This document shows positions 16,838 through 24,352 of a stretch of 36,350 bases of DNA, one piece after another (positions within the stretch are counted from its first letter, which is position 1; each line of letters begins with the position of its first letter). Source of the DNA: Candidatus Chaera renei (GTDB taxonomy: Bacteria; Patescibacteriota; Saccharimonadia; Saccharimonadales; Saccharimonadaceae); the NCBI GenBank assembly GCA_004100265.1, contig SCKW01000002.1:1-36350 (forward strand). Direction: 5' to 3'. Position numbers and translations under genes: made by a program. Below the pieces are notes generated by a model. It saw only the letters and a program-made list of their open reading frames with translations. It made no database searches and was not told the origin of the DNA.

Positions 16838-16867
16838 ACTATACCCCTATATATAGCACGAGCACAA
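16838..16867 (-). promoter_or_regulatory. nrdR-nrdJ promoter with NrdR-box-like palindrome in the spacer
   Basis: Minus strand TTGTGC (16862-16867), 18-bp spacer, TATAGT (16838-16843). Within the spacer, 16847-16856 reads CTATATATAG, a perfect palindrome matching the core of known NrdR boxes, so a bound NrdR would sit between -35 and -10. A second, well-matched box is not obvious. Confidence 0.6.
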
Positions 16868-16910
16868 TAGTTTTTCGCACAACGAAATTCAAGCATATCG
16901 CGGCTTAAGC

Positions 16911-18116
16911 TCAATCCTGATGTTTCCTTTTTTTGCGGCGGCGCAAAAACGCCGGAGCATCGGACTCGTCATCTTCGTTGTAGTTCCAAATGCTCTTGCC
17001 TTCCGGCTCTTCTTCGGCAAAAGCCCCCGCGGGCTGGTGATTTAAGTTCAGGTCGATCTTACTGATATCTTCATCCTTTAGCTGGCTGCCAGTAGCTCCG
17101 GCAATCGCCGGCTCGGTTTCCGGGAGGGGCGTTAGCGCGGCGGCTTTTTCATGGAAGTACGCACTGTCAAACCCGGTAGCTACTACCGTGATTACCAACT
17201 CGTCTTCCATTTCCGGCTTGAGCGTGGCGCCAAAAATAATGTTGGCATCGGGCGCTACTGCCGAGGTAATGATTTCGGCGGCCTCCTGAATTTCGCTCAT
17301 ACTCATGTCGTATCCACCGGTCACGTTAAACAAAACGCCCCGGGCGCCGTCTATGGAAACTTCGATCAACGGCGACTCGATGGCTTGTTGAGCGGCCAAA
17401 GCGGCCCGATTGTCGCCGCTGGCCCGGCCGATACCCATCAGGGCGCTGCCGGCATTGTTCATAATCGCCTTGACGTCGGCAAAGTCCAGGTTAATCAAGC
17501 CGTGCTCGGTAATCAATTCTGATATGCCTTGAACGCCCTGGCGTAAAACGTCGTCGGCGACACGGAACGTTTCTAGCAGCGGGGTTCGTTTGTCGATAAT
17601 CTGCAGTAACCGATCGTTGGGTATGGTTATCAGCGTATCCACCTGCTTGCCCAAATGGGCAATCGCCCATTCGGCGTTGACCCTGCGTTTTTCGCCCTCA
17701 AAGCTGAACGGCTTCGTGGCCACGCCAACCACTAAAATACCCATCTGCTTGGCGATTTCGGCTACGATGTGGCCGCCGCCGCTGCCAGTACCGCCGCCGG
17801 CGCCGATCGTGACAAACACCATGTCGGCACCTTCCAAGGCTTTTTTAATTTCGTCGCGTGACTCTTCGGCGGCTTTTTGGCCGACAGCCGGATCGGCTCC
17901 CGCGCCAAGACCGCGGGTAGTCTCTTTGCCTATATGGATTTTTACGTCCGCGGCGGAATTATGCAGCGCCTGGGCGTCGGTGTTGATAGCTATGAACTGC
18001 ACGCCTTTCAGTCCCGCGTCCTTCATGCGGTTAACTGCCTGACCGCCGGCGCCGCCGACTCCAGCAACTTTTATGTTGGCAAACGTTTGTATATCCGCAG
18101 GTTTAATCTCAGGCAT
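16911..18116 (-). CDS. ftsZ: Cell division GTPase FtsZ
   Basis: Tubulin homologue that forms the division ring. 401 residues from the ATG at 18116 (MPEIKPAD); a GTG nine codons earlier would extend it. AAGGA lies 13 nt upstream of the ATG. N-terminal [17 protein letters not shown], the tubulin signature [11 protein letters not shown] (106-115), [27 protein letters not shown], and the T7 loop [11 protein letters not shown] with the GTPase-activating Asp are present. A linker of about 60 residues leads to the conserved tail [16 protein letters not shown], the peptide that binds FtsA and other partners. Its own promoter carries an operator-like dyad. Confidence 0.97.
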   Translation of the reverse strand: MPEIKPADIQTFANIKVAGVGGAGGQAVNRMKDAGLKGVQFIAINTDAQALHNSAADVKIHIGKETTRGLGAGADPAVGQKAAEESRDEIKKALEGADMVFVTIGAGGGTGSGGGHIVAEIAKQMGILVVGVATKPFSFEGEKRRVNAEWAIAHLGKQVDTLITIPNDRLLQIIDKRTPLLETFRVADDVLRQGVQGISELITEHGLINLDFADVKAIMNNAGSALMGIGRASGDNRAALAAQQAIESPLIEVSIDGARGVLFNVTGGYDMSMSEIQEAAEIITSAVAPDANIIFGATLKPEMEDELVITVVATGFDSAYFHEKAAALTPLPETEPAIAGATGSQLKDEDISKIDLNLNHQPAGAFAEEEPEGKSIWNYNEDDESDAPAFLRRRKKRKHQD

Positions 18117-18131
18117 ATAACAAGTCTGTTC

Positions 18132-18149
18132 CTTATTGTTCACAATAAG
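18132..18149. promoter_or_regulatory. 18-bp inverted repeat on the ftsZ start point (candidate operator)
   Basis: CTTATTGTTCACAATAAG: perfect 8-bp arms with a 2-bp spacer. Its centre (18140-18141) coincides with the predicted transcription start and its right edge touches the -10 box, the same geometry as the dyad at 9108-9125 but with a different sequence. Confidence 0.55.
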
Positions 18150-18175
18150 TATACACTGTCATTCGTCCATGGCAA
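18148..18175 (-). promoter_or_regulatory. Predicted ftsZ promoter
   Basis: TTGCCA (18170-18175), 16-bp spacer, TATACT (18148-18153) on the minus strand. Start near 18141, giving a leader of about 25 nt. Confidence 0.6.
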
Positions 18176-18244
18176 ACCAAGAACCATATTTTTATGCACT
18201 GCCGTCGGCGGGCCGATTGACACCTGGCTATCTGCACTAATATT

Positions 18245-19483
18245 TTATACTTTGAATTTTTTGAAAACCTTGCCCAGCTTGCTCGACAGCTGGTTAATCG
18301 CTAGCAGGGGCGTTTTAATTGCCCCAGAATGAGCGTCGGCTGAAGTTGACTGAACGCTTTCCAAATCCAGCAGCATTAATCCCAAGGCCGTGACGTATTC
18401 CGGAGAAGACACCTGATCGGACAATCCGGACATAGCCGGCAAGCGTCCCAGCCGCGCCGGCAAAAGCAACTGGTTTTTAGCGAACTCGGCGATTCCGCTT
18501 AAAGCCGCGCCACCACCACAAAGCACGGCACCGCCGGGCAGCTTGGCAACCCGGCCGATTTTCTTCAATTCGCCGTTAACCGTTTCAAATATCTCTTCCA
18601 GCCTGGCCGACACTATATCTTCAACTTCCTCGCCATCGAAAACATGCTTTTTATCACCCACCTGAACGGTAATCTTGGAACTGGCCTTGGCGCTATATTG
18701 TAATTTGACGGCTTCGGCTACGTCGATATCGGTTTTTAGGCCTATCGCTAAATCATTGGTGATATTAGCGCTGCCCACCGGCAAAACGGCTACGTGTTGA
18801 AGATCCCCTTCGTCGTAGACTGCCAGATTGATAGTGGAACCGCCTATATCGATAATGATTGCGCCGTTTTCGGCCAGTTGCTCGCCAAGCACCGCCCGGG
18901 CGGCCGCCAACGACGGCACCACCAGCCGGCGGGGCGACAGTTGCGTGATTTCACAGGCCCGCCGTAAGTTTTTGACATATGGGGTCAAAGCGGTAATGAC
19001 ATAGGCGTCTACTTCCAGGCGAACGCCTACCATACCCAGCGGATCTTTGATTTTTTCTTGTCCGTCAAGTTGGTAGCCTTGCGGCGTAACCTCTAAAATC
19101 TCTCTGTTTGGTGGCAGCTGCACAACCGTGGCGGCTTCTTCGGCGCGTGCCAAATCTTCGCTAACAATCTCGTGGCCGGCCGGCCCTACGGCTACTACGC
19201 CGCGCGACGCCATACCGGTAATATGAGAGCCGTTGATATTAAGCGTGGCGGCATCTATCCGATAACCCGAAGCTCTTTCGGCCGCTTCCAGGGCCTTATC
19301 GATAGCCTGCGCCGTGTTGACCATATCAACAACCACGCCCTTGCGCATGCCATGGTTAGGATGAGCACCTACTCCGACGATTGTCGGGATGGCGGATCCT
19401 TCCTCGATATGCCCGACCACGCATTTAACCGACGCGGTGCCTACATCCAGGCCAACGGCATATTTAAAGGGCTGATCTTGCAT
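18245..19483 (-). CDS. ftsA: Cell division protein FtsA
   Basis: Actin-like ATPase that tethers FtsZ to the membrane. 412 residues from the ATG at 19483; an ATG two codons earlier (19489) is the alternative but lies 1 nt from the predicted -10 box. Phosphate-1 motif YAVGLDVGTASVKCVVG, the 1C domain (ILEVTPQGYQLDGQEKIKDPLGM), phosphate-2 IIIDIGGSTINLAVY and the adenosine motif GGAVLCGGGAALSGI are visible. The C-terminus, PLLAINQLSSKLGKVFKKFKV, is a basic amphipathic helix, the usual membrane-targeting sequence. It precedes ftsZ, with about 130 bp and a separate ftsZ promoter between them. No other dcw-cluster genes are adjacent. Confidence 0.95.
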   Translation of the reverse strand: MQDQPFKYAVGLDVGTASVKCVVGHIEEGSAIPTIVGVGAHPNHGMRKGVVVDMVNTAQAIDKALEAAERASGYRIDAATLNINGSHITGMASRGVVAVGPAGHEIVSEDLARAEEAATVVQLPPNREILEVTPQGYQLDGQEKIKDPLGMVGVRLEVDAYVITALTPYVKNLRRACEITQLSPRRLVVPSLAAARAVLGEQLAENGAIIIDIGGSTINLAVYDEGDLQHVAVLPVGSANITNDLAIGLKTDIDVAEAVKLQYSAKASSKITVQVGDKKHVFDGEEVEDIVSARLEEIFETVNGELKKIGRVAKLPGGAVLCGGGAALSGIAEFAKNQLLLPARLGRLPAMSGLSDQVSSPEYVTALGLMLLDLESVQSTSADAHSGAIKTPLLAINQLSSKLGKVFKKFKV

Positions 19484-19490
19484 AAACATC

Positions 19491-19520
19491 AGTATAGAGC
19501 TTGTGCCTGGTTTTGGGCAA
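19491..19520 (-). promoter_or_regulatory. Predicted ftsA promoter abutting the start codon
   Basis: TTGCCC (19515-19520), 18-bp spacer, TATACT (19491-19496). A start 7-8 nt downstream falls on the ATG at 19483, predicting a leaderless mRNA. No Shine-Dalgarno is present. Confidence 0.5.
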
Positions 19521-19521
19521 T

Positions 19522-19546
19522 AAAAGCCGTCATCCCAAACGACAGC
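19522..19546 (-). terminator. Weak candidate terminator after map
   Basis: In the minus-strand transcript GCUGUC (19546 to 19541) pairs with GACGGC (19531 to 19526), with one G-U pair, followed by UUUU. The stem is only 6 bp. Confidence 0.4.
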
Positions 19547-19581
19547 CGGTTGATTTAACTTAAAAAAACGAGCGGTAGTTT

Positions 19582-20355
19582 TTAAAGCGTGGTTAAAACC
19601 TCGGCGCCGGTTTCGGTAATCAATACCGTATGTTCAAAATGAGCACTAACGCTGCCGTCCGCCGTGCGGACCGTCCAGCCGTCTTGGTCAATCATTACGG
19701 CTCCGTCGCCCAACGACGCCATCGGCTCGATTGCCACGGTCATGCCTGCCCTGAGTATGGGTCCGGTGCCCGGCATACCGTAATTGGGTATGTCCGGATC
19801 TTCGTGTAAACGATGTCCCACCCCGTGACCAACCAGATCCCGCACGATACCGTAGTGATGCCTGTCTAAAACACGAGAAACGGCCGCGCCTATATCGCCC
19901 ACTCTAACCTTGTCCCGAAGGGTTTTGATGCCGGCCGACAACGCTTCTTCGGTAACTCGCACCAAGCGCGACTTAGCCTGATCGTTGGCGCTGCCTACAA
20001 CCATACTAAAGGCGCTATCGGTAATCATACCATTATACGACACTCCAAAATCAAAGCCGGCCACGTCGCCCTCCTTAAAGGCCTGGTTAGTGGGTATACC
20101 GTGCACCACGGCGTCGTTAACTGAAACGCAGATGATGTCGGGGTATCCTTGATAATTCAAAAATACCGGCAGGCCGCCCAAAGACTTTAATTCACGGGCC
20201 GCCAGGGCGGATACGTCTTTTTGGGTAACTCCCGGTTGAACGTATTGCCGGATTGCGGCTAAAACGCCAGCCAAGATGCGCCCGCTAACGCGCATATCGG
20301 CAATTTCTGAAGGAGTTTTGATTTTTGTAAAATCGTTGGTGGTGCGAACGGGCAT
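19582..20355 (-). CDS. map: Methionine aminopeptidase, type I
   Basis: Removes the N-terminal methionine of nascent proteins. 257 residues from the ATG at 20355, 7 nt after the adk stop; a longer open frame runs into adk but the extra residues do not look like the family. The five metal ligands are visible: Asp102 and Asp113 (FDFGVSYNGMITDS), His177 (GHGVGHRLHEDP), Glu210 (VAIEPM) and Glu241 (HFEHTV). His86 in VVHGIP is the substrate-site histidine. There is no N-terminal zinc finger. Last gene of the rpsU-yqeY-adk-map run; its functional partners def and fmt are in a separate operon at 26341-27769. Confidence 0.96.
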   Translation of the reverse strand: MPVRTTNDFTKIKTPSEIADMRVSGRILAGVLAAIRQYVQPGVTQKDVSALAARELKSLGGLPVFLNYQGYPDIICVSVNDAVVHGIPTNQAFKEGDVAGFDFGVSYNGMITDSAFSMVVGSANDQAKSRLVRVTEEALSAGIKTLRDKVRVGDIGAAVSRVLDRHHYGIVRDLVGHGVGHRLHEDPDIPNYGMPGTGPILRAGMTVAIEPMASLGDGAVMIDQDGWTVRTADGSVSAHFEHTVLITETGAEVLTTL

Positions 20356-20362
20356 TCGATTT

Positions 20363-20902
20363 TTAGCATCCTCTCTCGATAATTTCTTGCAAGCGACCGT
20401 ATACGTCGTCAATACTGCCGCCGGCCGGCAGACGGCATACGCTCAAACCGTTCTGTTTATAAAAATCGATAATCGGCTCCGTCTGGCTGCGGTAATCGGC
20501 GATGCGGCTTCTGATGATGTCCGGCTTATCGTCCGCCCTGCCGCGCAAAGCCAGCCGCTGCGCGATAACGTCTTCGGACACGTCAAAAACCACTACGCAC
20601 TTTATTTCGCGGCCGTGTTTCGGCAGCGTTGCCAACAGCCACTCAGCCTGAGCAAGATGCCTGGGAAAACCGTCTATCACCAGTCTTTCTATGTCTTGGG
20701 CATCGTGCAGAGCCCGCTCCATTACTCGGTTAACCAGGTCATCATCTATCATGCGGCCAGCGGCCAACTCGGCCATAACGGCGGGCTCTTTCTGGTCTCG
20801 CAACAGCTGCCCGGTACTTAACCAGCGCCAGCCGCGGCGGGCGGCCAGCAATTGCCCCTGAACGCTTTTACCGGAACCGGGCGGCCCTGTCAGAATGATC
20901 AT
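20363..20902 (-). CDS. adk: Adenylate kinase, short form
   Basis: Interconverts ATP + AMP and 2 ADP. 179 residues, short for a bacterial enzyme. P-loop GPPGSGKS (6-13), LSTGQLLRD (AMP-binding region), RMIDDDLVNRVMERAL, VIDGFPRHLAQAEWLL, then RGRADDKPDIIRSRIADYRSQTEPIIDFY. The insertion that forms the large zinc-type LID is missing, so it resembles the short AK1-like forms; specificity for AMP over another nucleoside monophosphate is likely but not proven. It begins in an ATGA overlap with yqeY and ends 7 nt before map. Confidence 0.88.
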   Translation of the reverse strand: MIILTGPPGSGKSVQGQLLAARRGWRWLSTGQLLRDQKEPAVMAELAAGRMIDDDLVNRVMERALHDAQDIERLVIDGFPRHLAQAEWLLATLPKHGREIKCVVVFDVSEDVIAQRLALRGRADDKPDIIRSRIADYRSQTEPIIDFYKQNGLSVCRLPAGGSIDDVYGRLQEIIERGC

Positions 20903-21339
20903 AAACCCAGCTTTTGCTTAACCATAGCGGCAACGCGGGAACCGTCGGCCGCCGCGCCGGCCGCTTGGCGCACGTCGGCTATAATAGCCCCAAGTCCAGC
21001 CTGAGGATTTTTAGCTACGGCCGCGTCAACTACGGCCGCCAGTTCATCGTCGCTCAGTTGAGTAGGCAAGTACCGGGCAATGATGGTTTTTTCTTGCAGC
21101 TCTTTGTCCGCGGCCGCCTGATTGCCGCCGCGCTTATAAAGTTCTGCGGCTTCGTCGCGTTTTTTTTGCTCCGCTTGTAGTATGGCTGCAATTTCTAAGT
21201 CGCTTATCGTCGTTGCGCCGTTCTTTTTTTGGGCGTAGAGTATGGCGCTTTTTAGGCCCTTAAGCGTTTCGGCCGTGGTTTTGTCGCCGCCAAGCAGCGC
21301 GGTCTTAATGTCTTGCTCGATGCGGCGCTGAAGCTCCAT
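20899..21339 (-). CDS. yqeY: YqeY/GatB-tail domain protein
   Basis: 146 residues. YqeY proteins share the helical tail domain of GatB, the tRNA-dependent amidotransferase subunit, and are often found beside rpsU, as here. Seen: LQRRIEQDIKTALLGGDKTTAETLKGLKSAI, EIAAILQAEQKKRDEAAELYKRGG, the EKTIIARYLPTQLSDDEL motif, and GAIIADVRQAAGAAADGSRVAAMVKQKL. The exact role is not established; a tRNA-binding or amidation-related function is inferred from the family. It starts 5 bp after rpsU and overlaps adk by 4 bp. Confidence 0.9.
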   Translation of the reverse strand: MELQRRIEQDIKTALLGGDKTTAETLKGLKSAILYAQKKNGATTISDLEIAAILQAEQKKRDEAAELYKRGGNQAAADKELQEKTIIARYLPTQLSDDELAAVVDAAVAKNPQAGLGAIIADVRQAAGAAADGSRVAAMVKQKLGL

Positions 21340-21344
21340 AAGAA

Positions 21345-21560
21345 CTAGCGCAGCCCAAGACGCGCCTTCATTAGCTTCTCGCTTTTGCGGGCTTTACGGA
21401 CTATCGCTTTTCTGCGCCTTTCAATCTTGCTGACAGGCTTAGAAAAACGCTGACCGGCTTTAGCCGTGGCTATGATGCCGGATTGCAGCACTTTGCGACT
21501 AAAGCGCCTGATCAGGTTTTCGTTGGCTTCGTTGCTGTCTTTGCGAGTAACTTGAATCAT
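21345..21560 (-). CDS. rpsU: Small ribosomal subunit protein bS21
   Basis: 71 residues from the ATG at 21560 (MIQVTRKDSNEANENLIRRFSRKV); a TTG four codons upstream is less likely. The core NLIRRFSRKVLQSGI and the following basic helical part (RFSKPVSKIERRRKAIVRKARKSEKLMKARLGLR) are typical. S21 sits near the 3' end of 16S rRNA and helps initiation on structured mRNAs. The gene has no Shine-Dalgarno, and its predicted promoter ends 12 nt before the ATG, giving a leader of about 6 nt. Confidence 0.94.
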   Translation of the reverse strand: MIQVTRKDSNEANENLIRRFSRKVLQSGIIATAKAGQRFSKPVSKIERRRKAIVRKARKSEKLMKARLGLR

Positions 21561-21572
21561 ATCTGGAAGCAA

Positions 21573-21601
21573 ATTATATCAAAACAGATGTGACTATTCA
21601 A
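21573..21601 (-). promoter_or_regulatory. Predicted rpsU-yqeY-adk-map promoter inside the recJ 3' end
   Basis: TTGAAT (21596-21601), 17-bp spacer, perfect TATAAT (21573-21578). The -35 overlaps the recJ stop codon. Start near 21566. Confidence 0.65.
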
Positions 21602-23265
21602 CCGCCTATCGCTCGTGGCGCTTTTGCCGGCAGAACAAGCGCCTTTTGTAAAACACCCTCTACCTGCCGCCGGCCTCGCCATTCATTCACGGATAACTCC
21701 AACCAGACATCAACAGACAGCTCCGGCGCTAAACTATGGTCGACGTTATTAAACCAGACCGCCGCTATCATTCGGTTGGCGCTGTCCTGAAGCCATATTT
21801 TTTGATGCTGCCCTTCCGAGCCCATGGTCTTGGTCTCAACTACCTTAAGACCGCTGAATTTGATAGTCGGTTGATGATTGCCCCGGCCGAACGGTGCTAG
21901 GCCTTCTATAGCCATAGCCAGCTCCTCGTTAACGTGCTCAAGGCTATCGGCAATGGCGTCACTCGCCGGCTCTAAATAAACCGCCTGGTCCGATAGGACG
22001 GTTTTAGCGTAAAACCGGTTCACCGCTCGCCTAAAAGCGTCTATGTCGGAGGCTTTCAGTGTTACCCCGGCAGCCAACTTATGACCACCGCCCCTAATGA
22101 CGTACCGCTCGGCATGACGAATCGCCCCCACGGCGCTAAAATCGCCGAAACTACGGGCCGATCCTTTGGCATGATCGCCCAACTCCTGTAGTATAAAAAC
22201 CGGCTTACGGTAGCGTTCCAAAAGCCGTGAGGCGACTATGCCTATAATGCCGTGCGACCACTGGCTGTCAGAAACTACCAGTACTTTGTCATGAACCAGA
22301 CGCTCGGCTTGCTGGCAGGCCTGCTCCAAGATAACATCCTGCAACGAGCGGCGTTGCCGGTTAAGCTCGTCCAATCGCTGCGCCTGTCCGAGAGCCGCCA
22401 TATTGTCGGTGCTGGTCAGCAAATCCAAACTGAGCCTGGCATTCTCCAGCCGGCCGGCGGTGTTCAGTCGCGGCCCCAGCATAAAGCCCAACGACCGCGC
22501 GCTAACATGAGCGGGGTCGACTCCGGCCACTGCCATCAGGGCCTTTAACCCCGGTCGGCGCGTTTTGGCCAACACCCTCAAACCCCAATAGACCAAAGAG
22601 CGGTTTTCGCCCGTCAAGCTTACCGCGTCGCAGACGGTGCCCAGCGCCACTAGGTCTAACAACCATTTCTCCTGCCCTTCGGGCAATCCGGACATGCAGG
22701 ATTGCATAGCCTGCACTAGCTTAAAAGCCACGCCGGCGCCGCAAAGGTCTTGAAAAGGGTAGGTCGAATCATCGCGCTTAGGATTGATGACGGCGGCCGC
22801 TTTGGGTAGTTGCTGCCCCGGTTCGTGGTGATCGGTAACAATAATATCAACGCCGCGGCCTCTGGCATATGCCACTTCGTCTACCGACAAACTGCCGCAG
22901 TCAACCGTTACAATCAGTTGAGCGCCATCGTCAATCAGCTTGCCAACGGCAGACCGGCTTAAACCGTAGCCATCACTGAACCTGTCGGGTATAAAGGCCG
23001 ACACCCTCAGGCCAAAAGACTTAAAAGTATCAAGCAGAATTGCCGTGGCGCTTAATCCATCAATATCGTAATCACCATAAATCACTACCTGCTCGCGGCG
23101 GCGGCGCGCTAGCCGCAATCTCTCAGTGGCGGCTTTCATATCGGGCAAATCGAACGGATCATGCGAGGATACCGGATACGGCGGACGCAAAAATTCGGCC
23201 AAGACATCGGCAGAGCTTAGCCCGCGGGATTTTAAAATCTGATCAAATAGCGGGTTTTCGGTCAT
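21598..23265 (-). CDS. recJ: Single-stranded-DNA-specific exonuclease RecJ
   Basis: 5'-3' single-strand exonuclease of the DHH superfamily used in recombination and repair. 555 residues, close to family length. Motifs: VVIYGDYDIDGLSATAIL (motif I with the paired Asp), LIVTVDCGS (motif II), IIVTDHHEPG (DHH motif III), and INPKRDDSTYPFQDLCGAGVAFKL. DHHA1 has VVSDSQWSHGIIGIVASRL and GSARSFGDFSAVGAI, with RGGGHKLAAGVTL, the GGGH site. A C-terminal OB fold follows (APFGRGNHQPTIKFSGLKVVETKTMG). It starts in a 4-bp overlap with the upstream winged-helix gene. Confidence 0.95.
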   Translation of the reverse strand: MTENPLFDQILKSRGLSSADVLAEFLRPPYPVSSHDPFDLPDMKAATERLRLARRRREQVVIYGDYDIDGLSATAILLDTFKSFGLRVSAFIPDRFSDGYGLSRSAVGKLIDDGAQLIVTVDCGSLSVDEVAYARGRGVDIIVTDHHEPGQQLPKAAAVINPKRDDSTYPFQDLCGAGVAFKLVQAMQSCMSGLPEGQEKWLLDLVALGTVCDAVSLTGENRSLVYWGLRVLAKTRRPGLKALMAVAGVDPAHVSARSLGFMLGPRLNTAGRLENARLSLDLLTSTDNMAALGQAQRLDELNRQRRSLQDVILEQACQQAERLVHDKVLVVSDSQWSHGIIGIVASRLLERYRKPVFILQELGDHAKGSARSFGDFSAVGAIRHAERYVIRGGGHKLAAGVTLKASDIDAFRRAVNRFYAKTVLSDQAVYLEPASDAIADSLEHVNEELAMAIEGLAPFGRGNHQPTIKFSGLKVVETKTMGSEGQHQKIWLQDSANRMIAAVWFNNVDHSLAPELSVDVWLELSVNEWRGRRQVEGVLQKALVLPAKAPRAIGG

Positions 23266-23561
23266 GCTTCAGCGACAGGCCTTTTGGCCTTTTGCTGATG
23301 TTGCTGCGATTTGATAACAATACTTTGCAACTCTTTAAAAATAGCGAAGTGCTTGTTGGTTGAATAAATCTTGGTATTGCCCTGTCGCTCGCTTACCAAA
23401 AAGCCGACTTTTTCAAGACGTTTTAGCTCCCGTTGAATGTTGCCTGGATCTTCTTTGATCAATTTAGCCAATCCGCGCACATGGGTTTTAAAATCGGGAT
23501 ACTTGGCGTAAACCACCAAGATTTTTCGTCTGACCCGCGAGGTAATAAAAACGTCTAACAT
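23262..23561 (-). CDS. Winged helix-turn-helix transcriptional regulator
   Basis: 99 residues, essentially one DNA-binding domain. Helices FITSRVRRKILVVYAKYPDFKTHVRGLAKLIKEDPGNIQRELKRLEKVGFL are followed by a beta wing (VSERQGNTKIYSTNKH) and a basic, Gln-rich tail. The wording fits ArsR/MarR-like wings in which EDPGNIQRELKRLEK is the recognition helix region. No ligand-binding domain or metal site is visible. The ATG is preceded by AGGTG 10 nt upstream. It overlaps recJ by 4 bp, so the two are co-translated; whether it controls recJ or only itself is unknown. Confidence 0.8.
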   Translation of the reverse strand: MLDVFITSRVRRKILVVYAKYPDFKTHVRGLAKLIKEDPGNIQRELKRLEKVGFLVSERQGNTKIYSTNKHFAIFKELQSIVIKSQQHQQKAKRPVAEA

Positions 23562-23601
23562 TCCTTGTTAACACCTACCCGATTTAGGCTTGTTGTTCTT
23601 T

Positions 23602-23630
23602 ATTCTACCGTTTCGGACCGGCGGATGCAA
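23602..23630 (-). promoter_or_regulatory. Predicted promoter of the regulator-recJ pair
   Basis: TTGCAT (23625-23630), 17-bp spacer, TAGAAT (23602-23607) on the minus strand. Start near 23595. Confidence 0.45.
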
Positions 23631-23641
23631 CAAGCAAACCG

Positions 23642-24292
23642 CTAACGCCAGTTTAAAATGACGCGGTTTAACCTGGCTATGGTCTCTTCACGCGAAGGCA
23701 TTAGGTTGTTATCGTAATAGTGATTGGTGTCAAGGTAATTATCGGTAACGCTCAGTACGTGCAGCTCGTCGGCTAAAACGTGCATGCGGTCTACGGCCGG
23801 TACCGAAGCCACCGGCACCGCCACCACCAGGCGCTTCAGCCTGATCGGCTTAAGAAACCCGGCGGCAACGTCCAGCAAATGGCCATCGGGCAGGCCGTCC
23901 GCGGTCAAAATCACTACGTGATCAAACAGCATAGCTTCGTCTAACAACCCTCCGTCGCCTAGCAAACGATTGATGCGTTGTAGCTGCTCCCGCTTCTGAT
24001 CTTCAATATAACCGTGGAATTCTCCATAATATTCTTCACGTTCGCTATCGCTCAGGTTCTGATTCTGAGTAAAGCCGCCTTGGGTAACCGAGCCGAACAA
24101 CAGTCGTTCTCCCGGTATGGTTACGTCTTCGGTAAGCAGTATGGTCAGAACTGAGTGAATTTCGGCGGCTATTTGTTCGCCCACCAATACCCCTCCGTCG
24201 TTCAATGCCAAAACCACACAGTTTTCGTAACGGTAGGGCGCTAATTGGGCGGCCAGCTTTAAACCAGCCTCGCTACGGTCTTTAAAATACAT
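23642..24292 (-). CDS. Phosphoribosyltransferase-like protein with degenerate PRPP loop
   Basis: 216 residues with the type I phosphoribosyltransferase fold pattern: MYFKDRSEAGLKLAAQLAPY, then CVVLALNDGGVLVGEQIAAEI (usual LALPRGGVPVA..IA) and HVVILTADGLPDGHLLDVAAGFLK in place of the PRPP-binding loop (usual vilvDDGiaTG). The first acidic residue is replaced (TADG for DDG) and Thr is lost (PDG for ATG), so enzymatic activity is doubtful. LVVAVPVASVPAVDRMHVLADELHVL resembles the later strands of the family. It may be a sensor or regulator derived from such an enzyme. Divergent from priA. Confidence 0.7.
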   Translation of the reverse strand: MYFKDRSEAGLKLAAQLAPYRYENCVVLALNDGGVLVGEQIAAEIHSVLTILLTEDVTIPGERLLFGSVTQGGFTQNQNLSDSEREEYYGEFHGYIEDQKREQLQRINRLLGDGGLLDEAMLFDHVVILTADGLPDGHLLDVAAGFLKPIRLKRLVVAVPVASVPAVDRMHVLADELHVLSVTDNYLDTNHYYDNNLMPSREETIARLNRVILNWR

Positions 24293-24305
24293 AATCGCTT
24301 ATTTT

Positions 24306-24311
24306 AGTGTA
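24306..24311 (-). promoter_or_regulatory. Possible extended -10 promoter of the phosphoribosyltransferase-like gene
   Basis: On the minus strand TGC precedes TACACT, 13 nt before the ATG at 24292. The leader would be about 6 nt. No -35 is evident. Confidence 0.4.
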
Positions 24312-24316
24312 GCAGC

Positions 24317-24345
24317 TTTAGGCACAGGTCGGGAGGTAATATAAT
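24317..24345 (+). promoter_or_regulatory. Predicted priA promoter abutting the start codon
   Basis: Perfect TATAAT (24340-24345) separated by 7 nt from the ATG at 24353, so transcription should begin at or next to the A of ATG. The -35 (TTTAGG, 24317-24322) is weak. No Shine-Dalgarno lies at a usable distance. Confidence 0.5.
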
Positions 24346-24352
24346 CAATTGG

